The notes below the pieces were generated by a model. That model did no database searches, had not been told where the DNA came from, and saw only the letters and a list, made by a program, of their open reading frames with translations. A DNA stretch of 64,000 nt from Bifidobacterium cuniculi (GTDB lineage Bacteria > Actinomycetota > Actinomycetes > Actinomycetales > Bifidobacteriaceae). The DNA lies in contig NZ_JGYV01000001.1 in NCBI RefSeq assembly GCF_000741575.1, forward strand, positions 558,001-622,000, written 5' to 3'. This document shows, one piece after another, positions 16,279-23,625 of the stretch. The position numbers were made by a program, and so were the translations under genes. Every line of letters starts with the position of its first letter. Position 1 is the stretch's first letter.

Positions 16279-17676
16279 ATGGATACCAACAAGGAACACA
16301 CACCCCCATCGGCCGCACCGTTGTTGAGCCTGTTCTCCGGGTACGGCGGGCTGGACATGGGCGTCGAACAGGCGTTGGGCCCCATGCGGCCCGTCGCCGT
16401 GTGCGACATCGAACCGGGGCCCACCACGATCCTCGCCGCCCACTGGAATACCCCCAATCTGGGGGACATCACCCACGTCGACTGGCGGGGCATGCCCCAA
16501 GTGGACGTGGTGTGTGGCGGCAGCCCGTGCCAATCCATGTCCCTGGCGGGATTGCGCGCCGGCATGAAACACGGCACCCGTTCGGGGTTATGGTCCTATC
16601 AGTGCGACGCGATCGAAACGCTGCGGCCCGCGTTGGTGGTGTGGGAGAACGTCGCGGGAAGCCTGTCCGCCGTGGCGTCCAGCCAACAGGACCTGAACGT
16701 AGCGCAGGAACGCGCCCGGGCGCTCGCCGAACACGGGTTGTGCGGTTGCATGGAGCCCCGGCCGCCCATGGTGGACGGGTTCACCCCGCACACCGGGGAG
16801 GGAGCGGCCCGTGTGGACGACCAGCTGTTCGACTGGCTGCGCGCCCACCAACTTTTGGGTGAGGCGGGCCGATACCAATGCACGCGATGCGGGTTGCCCC
16901 TGTTCGAGCATGCCAACGGCCAATGGTTGGCGGGGGACGCGCGGTTGGACGGTGTGCACACGGGATGCACAATCCGCGCGTTGGGACGTGTCCTGGGGGA
17001 TTTGGCGAACCTGGGCTATGACGCGGTATGGCACGCCATGTTCGCCTCCGACACGGGTGCGCCGCACAAACGCCTGCGTGTGTTCGTGTGCGCCTGGCCA
17101 CACGAACACAACCCAGCCGATCCCACTGCCGCCAATGCGCGTCTGGCGCGCCTGGCAAGCCTGGGTCCCATGCGCCCCGAGGGCATGCCGTTCGCCACAT
17201 GGGACCGGGATAGGGATGTGTGGTGCAATCCCATGGGCGGTGACCTGTTCGACGAGCCGGCGATATTCACGGACCCGTGGCCCAAGCACGGGATCATGGC
17301 CGAGGGGCGCGCATGGTTGGCGCCGGCCGAATGGGTGAACCAACCCGTGCACGACCCGGGGTTGCAGCCGGCCGGCAGTGGCAATGGCATGGTGATGTAC
17401 ACGCCGAAGGCCACGGACGCGGCCAGTGATTTGCCCGGCGTGTCCGGCCGTCCCCTGTCGGGGTCGACGTTTTTGGCGACGCAGGTGCGCCTGTTGGATT
17501 TCCCCGGCCGGATCACCAACAGGCAACGGCGATTCCGTGACCGGTTGCTGCCCACACCCAGCGCCGTGTACGACGCGGACAAGGCCGGCAACCAGGCCAC
17601 CAGCCGGCACCGGGCGCACACTGGGCGTCAATTGGGGTTGTCGGACGTGGTCAATCTCATGGGAGAGGAGCAATGA
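16279..17676 (+). CDS. C5-cytosine DNA methyltransferase, catalytic part (split enzyme)
   Basis: 465 residues. Motif I is LLSLFSGYGGLDMGVEQALG, motif IV with the catalytic Cys is GGSPCQSMSLAG and motif VI is WENVAGS, so SAM binding and catalysis are present. The C-terminus ends after RLLPTPSAVYDADKAGNQAT and I see no motif IX/X. The downstream gene, which overlaps by 4 bp, carries a motif X-like GNGVVPRQAA. I infer a two-polypeptide cytosine methyltransferase. The start lacks a ribosome-binding site but has GACGCAT upstream. Confidence 0.82.
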   Translation: MDTNKEHTPPSAAPLLSLFSGYGGLDMGVEQALGPMRPVAVCDIEPGPTTILAAHWNTPNLGDITHVDWRGMPQVDVVCGGSPCQSMSLAGLRAGMKHGTRSGLWSYQCDAIETLRPALVVWENVAGSLSAVASSQQDLNVAQERARALAEHGLCGCMEPRPPMVDGFTPHTGEGAARVDDQLFDWLRAHQLLGEAGRYQCTRCGLPLFEHANGQWLAGDARLDGVHTGCTIRALGRVLGDLANLGYDAVWHAMFASDTGAPHKRLRVFVCAWPHEHNPADPTAANARLARLASLGPMRPEGMPFATWDRDRDVWCNPMGGDLFDEPAIFTDPWPKHGIMAEGRAWLAPAEWVNQPVHDPGLQPAGSGNGMVMYTPKATDAASDLPGVSGRPLSGSTFLATQVRLLDFPGRITNRQRRFRDRLLPTPSAVYDADKAGNQATSRHRAHTGRQLGLSDVVNLMGEEQ

Positions 17677-18551
17677 TGGCGTATCCACGATTCGAGGGGT
17701 CCACCAGTGGGTTTCTGCCCACACCACGCGCCCGGGATGCGAACGGGTTGAATCAGCGGTGCAACCAGGAATGCCTGGAGGGCGCCGTCAGGTTCGGCAT
17801 GCCGTTGATGCTGCCCACACCGAACACAATGGACATGCTGCCCGCCCGCACGGGCGCCGCCCGGGACCGTATCCTGCACCGTGGCCGGGCCAATGGCATG
17901 GCGTGCGAACAGACGGGCAACGTGCGCGAAAGCGTGATGATGATGACCCCGGACGGGTACGGGCGTTACGGGCGGTTCACGCCCGCGATCCGTGTGTGGG
18001 AGCGTACGTTGGGCCGCACGGCGCCCAGTCCCACCTGCATCACACGCGTGTTGCGCCAATGGGTACGCCAATTGCCCACGGAAGGGCTCACACCCGGCTG
18101 GTTGCTGCGCCATGCGCTGACACCCAACCGCCCCAAAGGCGAACAGTGGGTGACCGCGCCGATGCGTGAGCGCGTCATGGCCATATGGCGCCAATCGGGC
18201 GATGTGTCCGCGTTGCTGCCGTTGGATGTGTGGCAGGCCATCTGGGCGGACCGTGTGGGAGAGGACACGGTGTTGGACGCGGACATACTGCCCCAACCGT
18301 GTGTGTTGCAGGCATGGGAGCGGCTGTCGGGCCGTGCCCTGCCGGCGAGTTTGACGTATCTGTCACCCGTGTTCGTGGAATGGATGATGGGTTTGCCCGC
18401 CGGGTGGGTCACCGACCCGGCGCATTGGCGGGGTGTGGAGGGCAACCACCGCAACATGATGATCCGCATGCTGGGCAACGGGGTCGTGCCCCGCCAGGCC
18501 GCCGCCGCCATCGACTGGTGCCTGGGGTTGCGCGAACACCTCAGCCATTGA
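17673..18551 (+). CDS. C-terminal partner of the split C5 methyltransferase
   Basis: 292 residues. It begins with a second LLPTP-type segment (FLPTPRARDANGL, LMLPTPNTMDM) and ends with SPVFVEWMMGLPAGWVT and MLGNGVVPRQAAAAID, the closing motifs IX-X of phage-type C5 methyltransferases. The ATG overlaps the stop of the upstream catalytic gene (ATGA), which indicates translational coupling. Residues between these ends probably form the target-recognition region. A single ancestral gene split in two is the simplest reading. Confidence 0.7.
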   Translation: MMAYPRFEGSTSGFLPTPRARDANGLNQRCNQECLEGAVRFGMPLMLPTPNTMDMLPARTGAARDRILHRGRANGMACEQTGNVRESVMMMTPDGYGRYGRFTPAIRVWERTLGRTAPSPTCITRVLRQWVRQLPTEGLTPGWLLRHALTPNRPKGEQWVTAPMRERVMAIWRQSGDVSALLPLDVWQAIWADRVGEDTVLDADILPQPCVLQAWERLSGRALPASLTYLSPVFVEWMMGLPAGWVTDPAHWRGVEGNHRNMMIRMLGNGVVPRQAAAAIDWCLGLREHLSH

Positions 18552-18569
18552 ACCTGCATAACCCAAAGA

Positions 18570-18617
18570 GGGGGTGTAGGGGTGTATGGAACCGGCCCCA
18601 TACACCCCTACACCCCC
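18570..18617. terminator. Bidirectional terminator after the methyltransferase operon
   Basis: A 20-bp perfect stem, GGGGGTGTAGGGGTGTATGG with its complement, and a short loop, between convergent genes. Confidence 0.8.
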
Positions 18618-18630
18618 GTTACAGGTGGGA

Positions 18631-19110
18631 TCATACGATGCCGAGGATACGTTCGCGGGGGTAGGTGATGGTTGTGCCGAACAGGGTGGTGACCGTCACC
18701 AGTCCCGTGGCGGGCGTGTCATAGTCGATGGCGGTGTACGTTCTGGTGGTGATGGTGTTGCCCCACACGGCGTTCAGCTGGTGGTAGGCGTGCCGGGTGC
18801 ACAACACCGCGATGGGGCGTTCGTCCAACGCGGCGGTGGGGGAGAGCGTGCCGCCGCCGGTGGCATACATGATGAACCGGTTACTAGTGGCGGTGGTGCG
18901 TTCACGCAATTCGAACAGGTTCTCCCTGTCCGGAGCCTTCGTGGCGGTGACGATGTGCTCCCCATATGCCCCATTGTCGTCGCATGTGAGCAGCAGATAC
19001 GATTCACCCTCTTTGACCCGGCGCACCCGGTCCGTCCAAGTAATCGACCGACGCGCCTGCTTGGCCAACCGGTCGCGCATCCACTCCGGCATATCGTTCG
19101 CATTGCCCAT
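18631..19110 (-). CDS. Unknown beta-rich protein
   Basis: 159 residues starting MGNANDMPEWMRDRLAKQAR, then alternating strands (SYLLLTCDDNGAYGEHIVTA, PIAVLCTRHAYHQLNAVWG). The ATG at 19110 is selected by AAAGG about 10 nt upstream over an earlier ATG at 19131. It is convergent with the split methyltransferase. No family is recognised. Confidence 0.55.
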   Translation of the reverse strand: MGNANDMPEWMRDRLAKQARRSITWTDRVRRVKEGESYLLLTCDDNGAYGEHIVTATKAPDRENLFELRERTTATSNRFIMYATGGGTLSPTAALDERPIAVLCTRHAYHQLNAVWGNTITTRTYTAIDYDTPATGLVTVTTLFGTTITYPRERILGIV

Positions 19111-19215
19111 GATCGTCAACCTTTCTTGCATTGTGGTGGTGTTCGCGTATGCACCCCACCCATGCGTCCCCGGCCCGGGGCATCGTGGGCATGGGTACAC
19201 ATTGCATGGCCGGGT

Positions 19216-19716
19216 TCATGCCATGACCGCATGGCTGCGCACGCCCGCGGACGCGCCCACGGCGGCGATCGCTGCAAGACTCGGCACCAGTTGGCCGGGG
19301 TCGAGGTGCGTGCTTTGTTCATGCAACGCGTCCATGTCATCGGTAAGCCATGCCAGCCACATCGCCAACGCCGTGGCCATATTGGCGTGTTCGGCGCACA
19401 CGCCACGCATCCGTTCGGCGAGCGCCATGAGACGCCTGTACCCGGTGGCGTCAATGGGGGTGAGCCCGTCGCAGATGGCGTTGAGCGTCTCTTTCACCTG
19501 CTGTTTGTTGCCGGGCGTGTGGGGGTGTTGGGCGACGTCGAGTGTGTCCGTGAGCGTCATGGTGGGTGCCAGGGCGCATATGATGAGCGCGTCACGGGCG
19601 GCGATATCGTCGTCGATAAGCGCGGCCAATGCGCGCACCGTGGTGTCATCGACGGGCGTGCCATGGGTGAGATGGTGGTGTGCGGCGACGATGAGCGCAA
19701 TGGTGTTCTGGTCCAT
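19216..19716 (-). CDS. Unknown helical protein
   Basis: 166 residues, MDQNTIALIVAAHHHLTHG at the start, predicted almost entirely helical and Ala-rich. Its length and helical pattern (NMATALAMWLAWLTDD...VPSLAAIAAVGASAG) recall the proteins encoded at 38797 and at 20316, but the similarity is too weak to call. AAAGGAGCACGAGCAT precedes the ATG, a leader like that matched by CRISPR spacer 3. Confidence 0.5.
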   Translation of the reverse strand: MDQNTIALIVAAHHHLTHGTPVDDTTVRALAALIDDDIAARDALIICALAPTMTLTDTLDVAQHPHTPGNKQQVKETLNAICDGLTPIDATGYRRLMALAERMRGVCAEHANMATALAMWLAWLTDDMDALHEQSTHLDPGQLVPSLAAIAAVGASAGVRSHAVMA

Positions 19717-19857
19717 GATGCTCGTGCTCCTTTACGTGGACGGTTGGCATGCCCCGTCGCATGCGTCCGCGCCCCCGTCATCGCACACGGGGACGCATGA
19801 ACCATGCAACGGGTGGCCAACACGGGCCGCCAACAGGAAAAAAAAGGGGGAGCGGCC

Positions 19858-20238
19858 ATGGGCAACCACAACCAACAGGGGCATGTGCATGAGGGCGAAC
19901 CATACCCATACGACCTGCCCCACAATCCCGCATCACAGGCGTTGCGCGACGAGGCGGCGCACTACATGGAACTGGCCGGACGGTTCACGGACTGGCTGTT
20001 CGACCACACCGACCATCCGATCGACCTGCTCGCAGGCGACCCGGACGCCATCCAAGAGGCCACCCTACGGGAACGGTTGATCGCCGACCAAGCCAACACC
20101 TACCAAAGCCTGGCACGCCAACGGCTCGCCAGCGCACGCCGCGACGAGTGGCGCACCATATACGGAACCGAACCATACGAATGGCCCCATTGCCAGCAAT
20201 GCCACAAGGATGCCGCACAAGCACGCCATCAATACTGA
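19858..20238 (+). CDS. Small acidic protein with C-terminal CxxC
   Basis: 126 residues; His/Pro-rich N-terminus, helical middle (LRDEAAHYMELAGRFTDWL), and WPHCQQCHKDAAQARH at the C-terminus. AAAAGGGGG precedes the ATG at 19858. The upstream gap to the divergent gene at 19716 contains an inverted pair of the GGACGCATG motif. A terminator follows. No family is recognised. Confidence 0.55.
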   Translation: MGNHNQQGHVHEGEPYPYDLPHNPASQALRDEAAHYMELAGRFTDWLFDHTDHPIDLLAGDPDAIQEATLRERLIADQANTYQSLARQRLASARRDEWRTIYGTEPYEWPHCQQCHKDAAQARHQY

Positions 20239-20262
20239 CCCCGCCCAAGGCCACGGGACACA

Positions 20263-20306
20263 CAAGAACACCCCACCCGTCTTCAAATATGGGTGGGGTG
20301 TTCTTG
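20263..20306. terminator. Bidirectional terminator
   Basis: 16-bp perfect stem CAAGAACACCCCACCC with complement and a 12-nt loop, between convergent genes ending at 20238 and 20316. Confidence 0.8.
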
Positions 20307-20315
20307 CGCACACGG

Positions 20316-21683
20316 TCACTCAGCCCCCATCGCCCCATCGATATGCAAGACGATCGCGGACGCTACCGTGCGGGCTGTGGCCAACGGCTGACCGCCACCG
20401 GGCATGGTGGCGATCTGCTGGGCCCAACGGCGTGTCTCCGCCCGATCGCCCACACCGCCAACACAATCGGCGTACAACCGCACCGACGCGGACAACCAAG
20501 CCGCCCCTTGCATATCATCCGCATTGCTCTCCACACACGTCAACACCGTGGACAACGCCCGCGCGTTGCGTTGGGCGCTCGCGTCGGGATGCGCGGCCAA
20601 TTGTTGGACCAGGGTCTGTTGCAATCCCACGCCCTCGCTGGCGGCCATGGTGTTCATCTGCCCGGTGAGCATCTCGACCGTGTGGGCCGGATCATGGTTC
20701 AACCCCAACGCGATGGTGGACAGGGAGTCCATGTCCCCGGTCGGGTCTGGCGAGTCCAGCACACGGAGCGTGGATTGCCTCACTTGTGTGGTGAGGGTGC
20801 CGTCATTGCCCGTGTACGCGGCTTCGCGCATGCAGATGACATTGTTCAGGTCACGGCCCGCATATTGCGCGTTGCGTTCGTTCTGCCGGTACATGTCCAT
20901 GTTGAGGCGCGTGTCATGGTCGAGGTCGGTGTCCGTTTCGTTGGAGCGCCCTGTACCCCACACGTATTGTTCGTACGCCTGCTCGCTGTTGTTCATCGTG
21001 ATGATCTGCTTGGGCGACAGGTTCTCCATGTGCAGTCCGGGGTGCCGGCAGGACAGTTCGTACGCGGCGCGCGCATACGCGGGTTGGTCGCCCCACGCCT
21101 GCTCCCATTCGTGTTCGCCCACGAACCCGTCCGGGGTGGCGTGCACCGTTTCACCCGGTTCGAAGTCCATGGATTCGCGGGACTGTCCGGCCAATTGCTC
21201 ACCGGTGTGGCGGACACGATCCGCAACCGTGGCGCCGATGGGCTCGTCCAAATCGTAATCATCGTCCTCGTACTTTTCGGTGTAAAACACGTACGCGGGG
21301 TGGAAACCACCCGCATCATAGGCGTGTTCGATCTCAGCGGGGCTCATGTGGGCGACCTCGTCCGTGGTGTACTGGCCGTTGTCGGCGAGCATCCATGCTT
21401 TCTCCTCCAACGGGTGCTCGTCCCACACGTCCCGCCAATCGTCCTCGGTGACGTAATCGCCGAAATCGTTGATCCGGTAACACCCGCCAATGGGCAGATC
21501 GTCCCAGTCCTGCTTGCGGTCGAACAGTTTTTCCGCGATCTCGGCGGTCTTGTCGATGAACTGTCCGCCCACGGGTTGGGTGGACACGTCCAACGCGGGC
21601 AGGCCCATGTCCGTGTGGTTCATATGGTCGAATTGGCCTCCCGTGCCATTGGGCGACCCTTTGGGTTTGCGTGGCTGCGCCAT
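20316..21683 (-). CDS. Large unknown protein with RKPKGSPN tag, downstream of CRISPR array 1
   Basis: 455 residues beginning MAQPRKPKGSPNGTGGQFDH. Two similar segments, EDDWRDVWDEHPLEEKAWML (about residue 80) and GEHEWEQAWGDQPAYARAAY (about residue 170), suggest an internal duplication. The C-terminal third is helical and Ala-rich. GGAAGGA precedes the ATG at 21683. It is the first gene downstream of CRISPR array 1 on the same strand, 93 bp from the last repeat, with its own CGCATAG motif. No family is recognised. Confidence 0.6.
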   Translation of the reverse strand: MAQPRKPKGSPNGTGGQFDHMNHTDMGLPALDVSTQPVGGQFIDKTAEIAEKLFDRKQDWDDLPIGGCYRINDFGDYVTEDDWRDVWDEHPLEEKAWMLADNGQYTTDEVAHMSPAEIEHAYDAGGFHPAYVFYTEKYEDDDYDLDEPIGATVADRVRHTGEQLAGQSRESMDFEPGETVHATPDGFVGEHEWEQAWGDQPAYARAAYELSCRHPGLHMENLSPKQIITMNNSEQAYEQYVWGTGRSNETDTDLDHDTRLNMDMYRQNERNAQYAGRDLNNVICMREAAYTGNDGTLTTQVRQSTLRVLDSPDPTGDMDSLSTIALGLNHDPAHTVEMLTGQMNTMAASEGVGLQQTLVQQLAAHPDASAQRNARALSTVLTCVESNADDMQGAAWLSASVRLYADCVGGVGDRAETRRWAQQIATMPGGGQPLATARTVASAIVLHIDGAMGAE

Positions 21684-21775
21684 GATCATCGTCCTTCCTG
21701 ACATATGGTGTGCGTTCACCCACCCTCTATGCGACCGGAAAGGGCCAATCAGCAGTGGGGTTGAGCGGTCGAGGA

Positions 21776-22046
21776 GGAGTGTCCTCGCCTGTATGGAACA
21801 TCTATCTGGGCAAGGGCCGCCGCTATTCGCGCTCGGGAGTGTCCTCGCCTGTACGGGGCATCCCCGAGCATGCCCTCGTCCAGCAGCTGAAACGGGGGAG
21901 TGTCCTCGCCTGTACGGGGCATCCCAGTGATTCGTACATGTTCGTGCTCCTTGCATGGGAGTGTCCTCGCCTGTACGGGGCATCCTCTGGTGCGAGTACG
22001 CATGAGGGTTCCTTTCGGGGAGTGTCCTCGCCTGTACGGGGCATCC
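21776..22046 (-). CRISPR. CRISPR array 1: five 28-nt repeats, four ~33-nt spacers
   Basis: Repeats at 21776, 21836, 21897, 21958 and 22019 read, on the plus strand, GGAGTGTCCTCGCCTG then TACGGGGCATCC. Four are identical; the one at 21776 is degenerate in its second half (TATGGAACATC). The period is 61 nt. The degenerate copy is farthest from the leader at 22047, so transcription is inferred on the minus strand. Spacers 3 and 4 (minus-strand sense) contain a ribosome-binding site and an ATG. Confidence 0.93.
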
Positions 22047-22342
22047 CCTATCCAAACCGTTGCAAAACCAGGGTTCGGCAACATTAGGGAATCCGAAAAC
22101 TTCGGTTTGCCCCACAAGCGTGGATATGACCGCCTTGCGACGGTCAGCTTCAAGCCTCACACCACCAGTCCGGTGGCTGCTTGATAGGCGTTTCATCGAA
22201 CCCATCCGACGATCCGAAGATGGTCGGAATGTGGTTCTCCACGCCCGTTGTCCGTATCCCCCACACCAAGAGTGCGGTTCGTATCCTGCACAAGCCTCTT
22301 ATGCAGTCATCCTTGACTATGCGTCCGGCAACGGTCCTGTAT
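22047..22342 (-). ncRNA. Structured CRISPR leader RNA, copy 1
   Basis: A ~300-nt segment next to array 1, with ~200 nt clearly homologous to the segment next to array 2. On the minus strand it begins inside the last codons of the upstream gene with the GGACGCATA motif. At least three hairpins are kept with compensated base changes between the two copies. A stretch at 22108-22121 can pair with the repeat (six pairs, a 2-nt bulge, seven pairs), a possible anti-repeat. Leader, tracrRNA-like or omegaRNA-like roles are all possible. Confidence 0.65.
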
Positions 22343-22942
22343 AAGCCAAGCCGCGACATCGTGCACGGCCTGCCCAGCGGTGTCATACCCTTGCCAATCC
22401 GGTTCCCCGTCCGCATTTTCCGGGGTGATGCCCACCCATAGTTGGCGGCAGTCCGCCAACTCGAAATCACAATCGCCCACCTGCATGTCATCGTCAATGG
22501 CCACACGCCACGATTGGCCCTGGCTGGTGGTGAACCACATCACCCCATCCGGCATCGTGCGCACACCCCAACCACCATCCCGGTCCATGACGTCAAGCCT
22601 GCCCGCCACCATGTTGGCGAAATCCCCTGGCGCCGGGTATGCGTCGCGCACCATCTCCGCCACACACCATTCGACCTCCTCCAACAGTTGTGTTTCGTCC
22701 GGATAGCAGTCGAACGAGGAGTCGTCGTGTCTGGTTTCGATCATGTTGATCCCGTCCACGTCCCCGTAAGCGTACAGGCATACCGCATGATCACAGCGAG
22801 AGATGCGGGGTGTGATAAGCACCCCGTCCGGGGTGGGTTCGACCCGCACCCATGGATTGGCAGTGAGGAACGGCGCGAACGACGCCTGCTTGTTCATGAG
22901 CCGCCACAGATCCTCTACGGTGAACTGTTCGTATCCCATCAT
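22307..22942 (-). CDS. Unknown protein upstream of CRISPR leader 1
   Basis: 211 residues, acidic, starting MMGYEQFTVEDLWRLMNKQA, with alternating strands and many Trp and Asp. AAGGGG precedes the ATG. Its 3' end overlaps leader 1, and its last codons share nucleotides with the end of the TnpB-like gene (CCGTTGCCGGACGCATA) although the proteins are unrelated, showing that the leader cassette was placed behind two different genes. It has no nuclease or Cas motif that I can see. Confidence 0.6.
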   Translation of the reverse strand: MMGYEQFTVEDLWRLMNKQASFAPFLTANPWVRVEPTPDGVLITPRISRCDHAVCLYAYGDVDGINMIETRHDDSSFDCYPDETQLLEEVEWCVAEMVRDAYPAPGDFANMVAGRLDVMDRDGGWGVRTMPDGVMWFTTSQGQSWRVAIDDDMQVGDCDFELADCRQLWVGITPENADGEPDWQGYDTAGQAVHDVAAWLIQDRCRTHSQG

Positions 22943-23109
22943 GCACCCCTTGCCGGTCTTGCCTTATCCATACCAGCCCTCATGCGTCCTTGGGGGATGG
23001 CGTGTATGGGATAGGGGATGGGATGCTTGAGCACCTGTTGGTGCGGTGTGGATTGGTGCCGCCGACATGGAAAAACGTTACAGGCAGATTCTCGTGAAGG
23101 AGTATCCGT

Positions 23110-23323
23110 GGAGTGCCCACTTGCGTAGGGGAGAACAGCTTTTGGCCGATGCTGGGCGAGCGCAGATCAGCTCGGAGTATCCACTCGCGTGTGGGATGCC
23201 CTTGCCGCGTGGGAGACGGTGTGCGACTGGGAGGGGAGTATCCACTCGCGTGTGGGATGCCCTGCGCGGGCTTGTCGAACACCTGAACGTTGACGGGAGT
23301 ATCCACTCGCGTGTGGGATGCCC
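23110..23323 (-). CRISPR. CRISPR array 2: three intact 28-nt repeats plus one degenerate
   Basis: Intact repeats at 23174, 23235 and 23296 read GGAGTATCCACTCGCG then TGTGGGATGCCC on the plus strand, with 33-nt spacers. A degenerate copy lies at about 23110-23137, again at the end far from the leader. The repeat differs from that of array 1 in the stem but shares the minus-strand 3' end GGA(C/T)ACTCC that would abut each spacer in the RNA. Confidence 0.9.
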
Positions 23324-23625
23324 CCTGTCCGAACCGGTGGAACGCCAAGGATCGGCATCACCGGGAAGCCATGAAAGGCTTCGGTTCCATCATGCGTATG
23401 GGTATGGCCGTCTTGCGGCGGCCAGCTTCAAGCCTTACACCACCATCATGCAATGGTGGCCGCTTGATAGGCGGTTCATTGAACCCGTCCAACGACCCAG
23501 AACAGGGTGGTTGGCGCTGGGTTCTCCACGCCCGCTGTCCGTATCCCCACACCAAGAGTGTGGTTCGTATCCTGCACAAGCCTCTTATGCAGTCATCCCT
23601 GATTATGCGTCCGGCAACGGTCCGG
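23324..23625 (-). ncRNA. Structured CRISPR leader RNA, copy 2
   Basis: This segment lies between the TnpB-like gene and array 2 and overlaps the last codons of that gene. It is homologous to 22047-22342. Hairpin GCCG/CGGC replaces ACCG/CGGT, CCAAC/GTTGG replaces CCGAC/GTCGG, and CCACCAT/ATGGTGG replaces CCACC/GGTGG of copy 1, so pairing is kept while sequence changes. An RNA overlapping the 3' end of a tnpB-like gene is also the layout of omegaRNA. Confidence 0.65.

Noticed and set aside
23098..23107. A further GGAGTATCC at the distal end of array 2
   Set aside because: The rest of the repeat does not follow at the right spacing; I count only the degenerate copy at about 23110.
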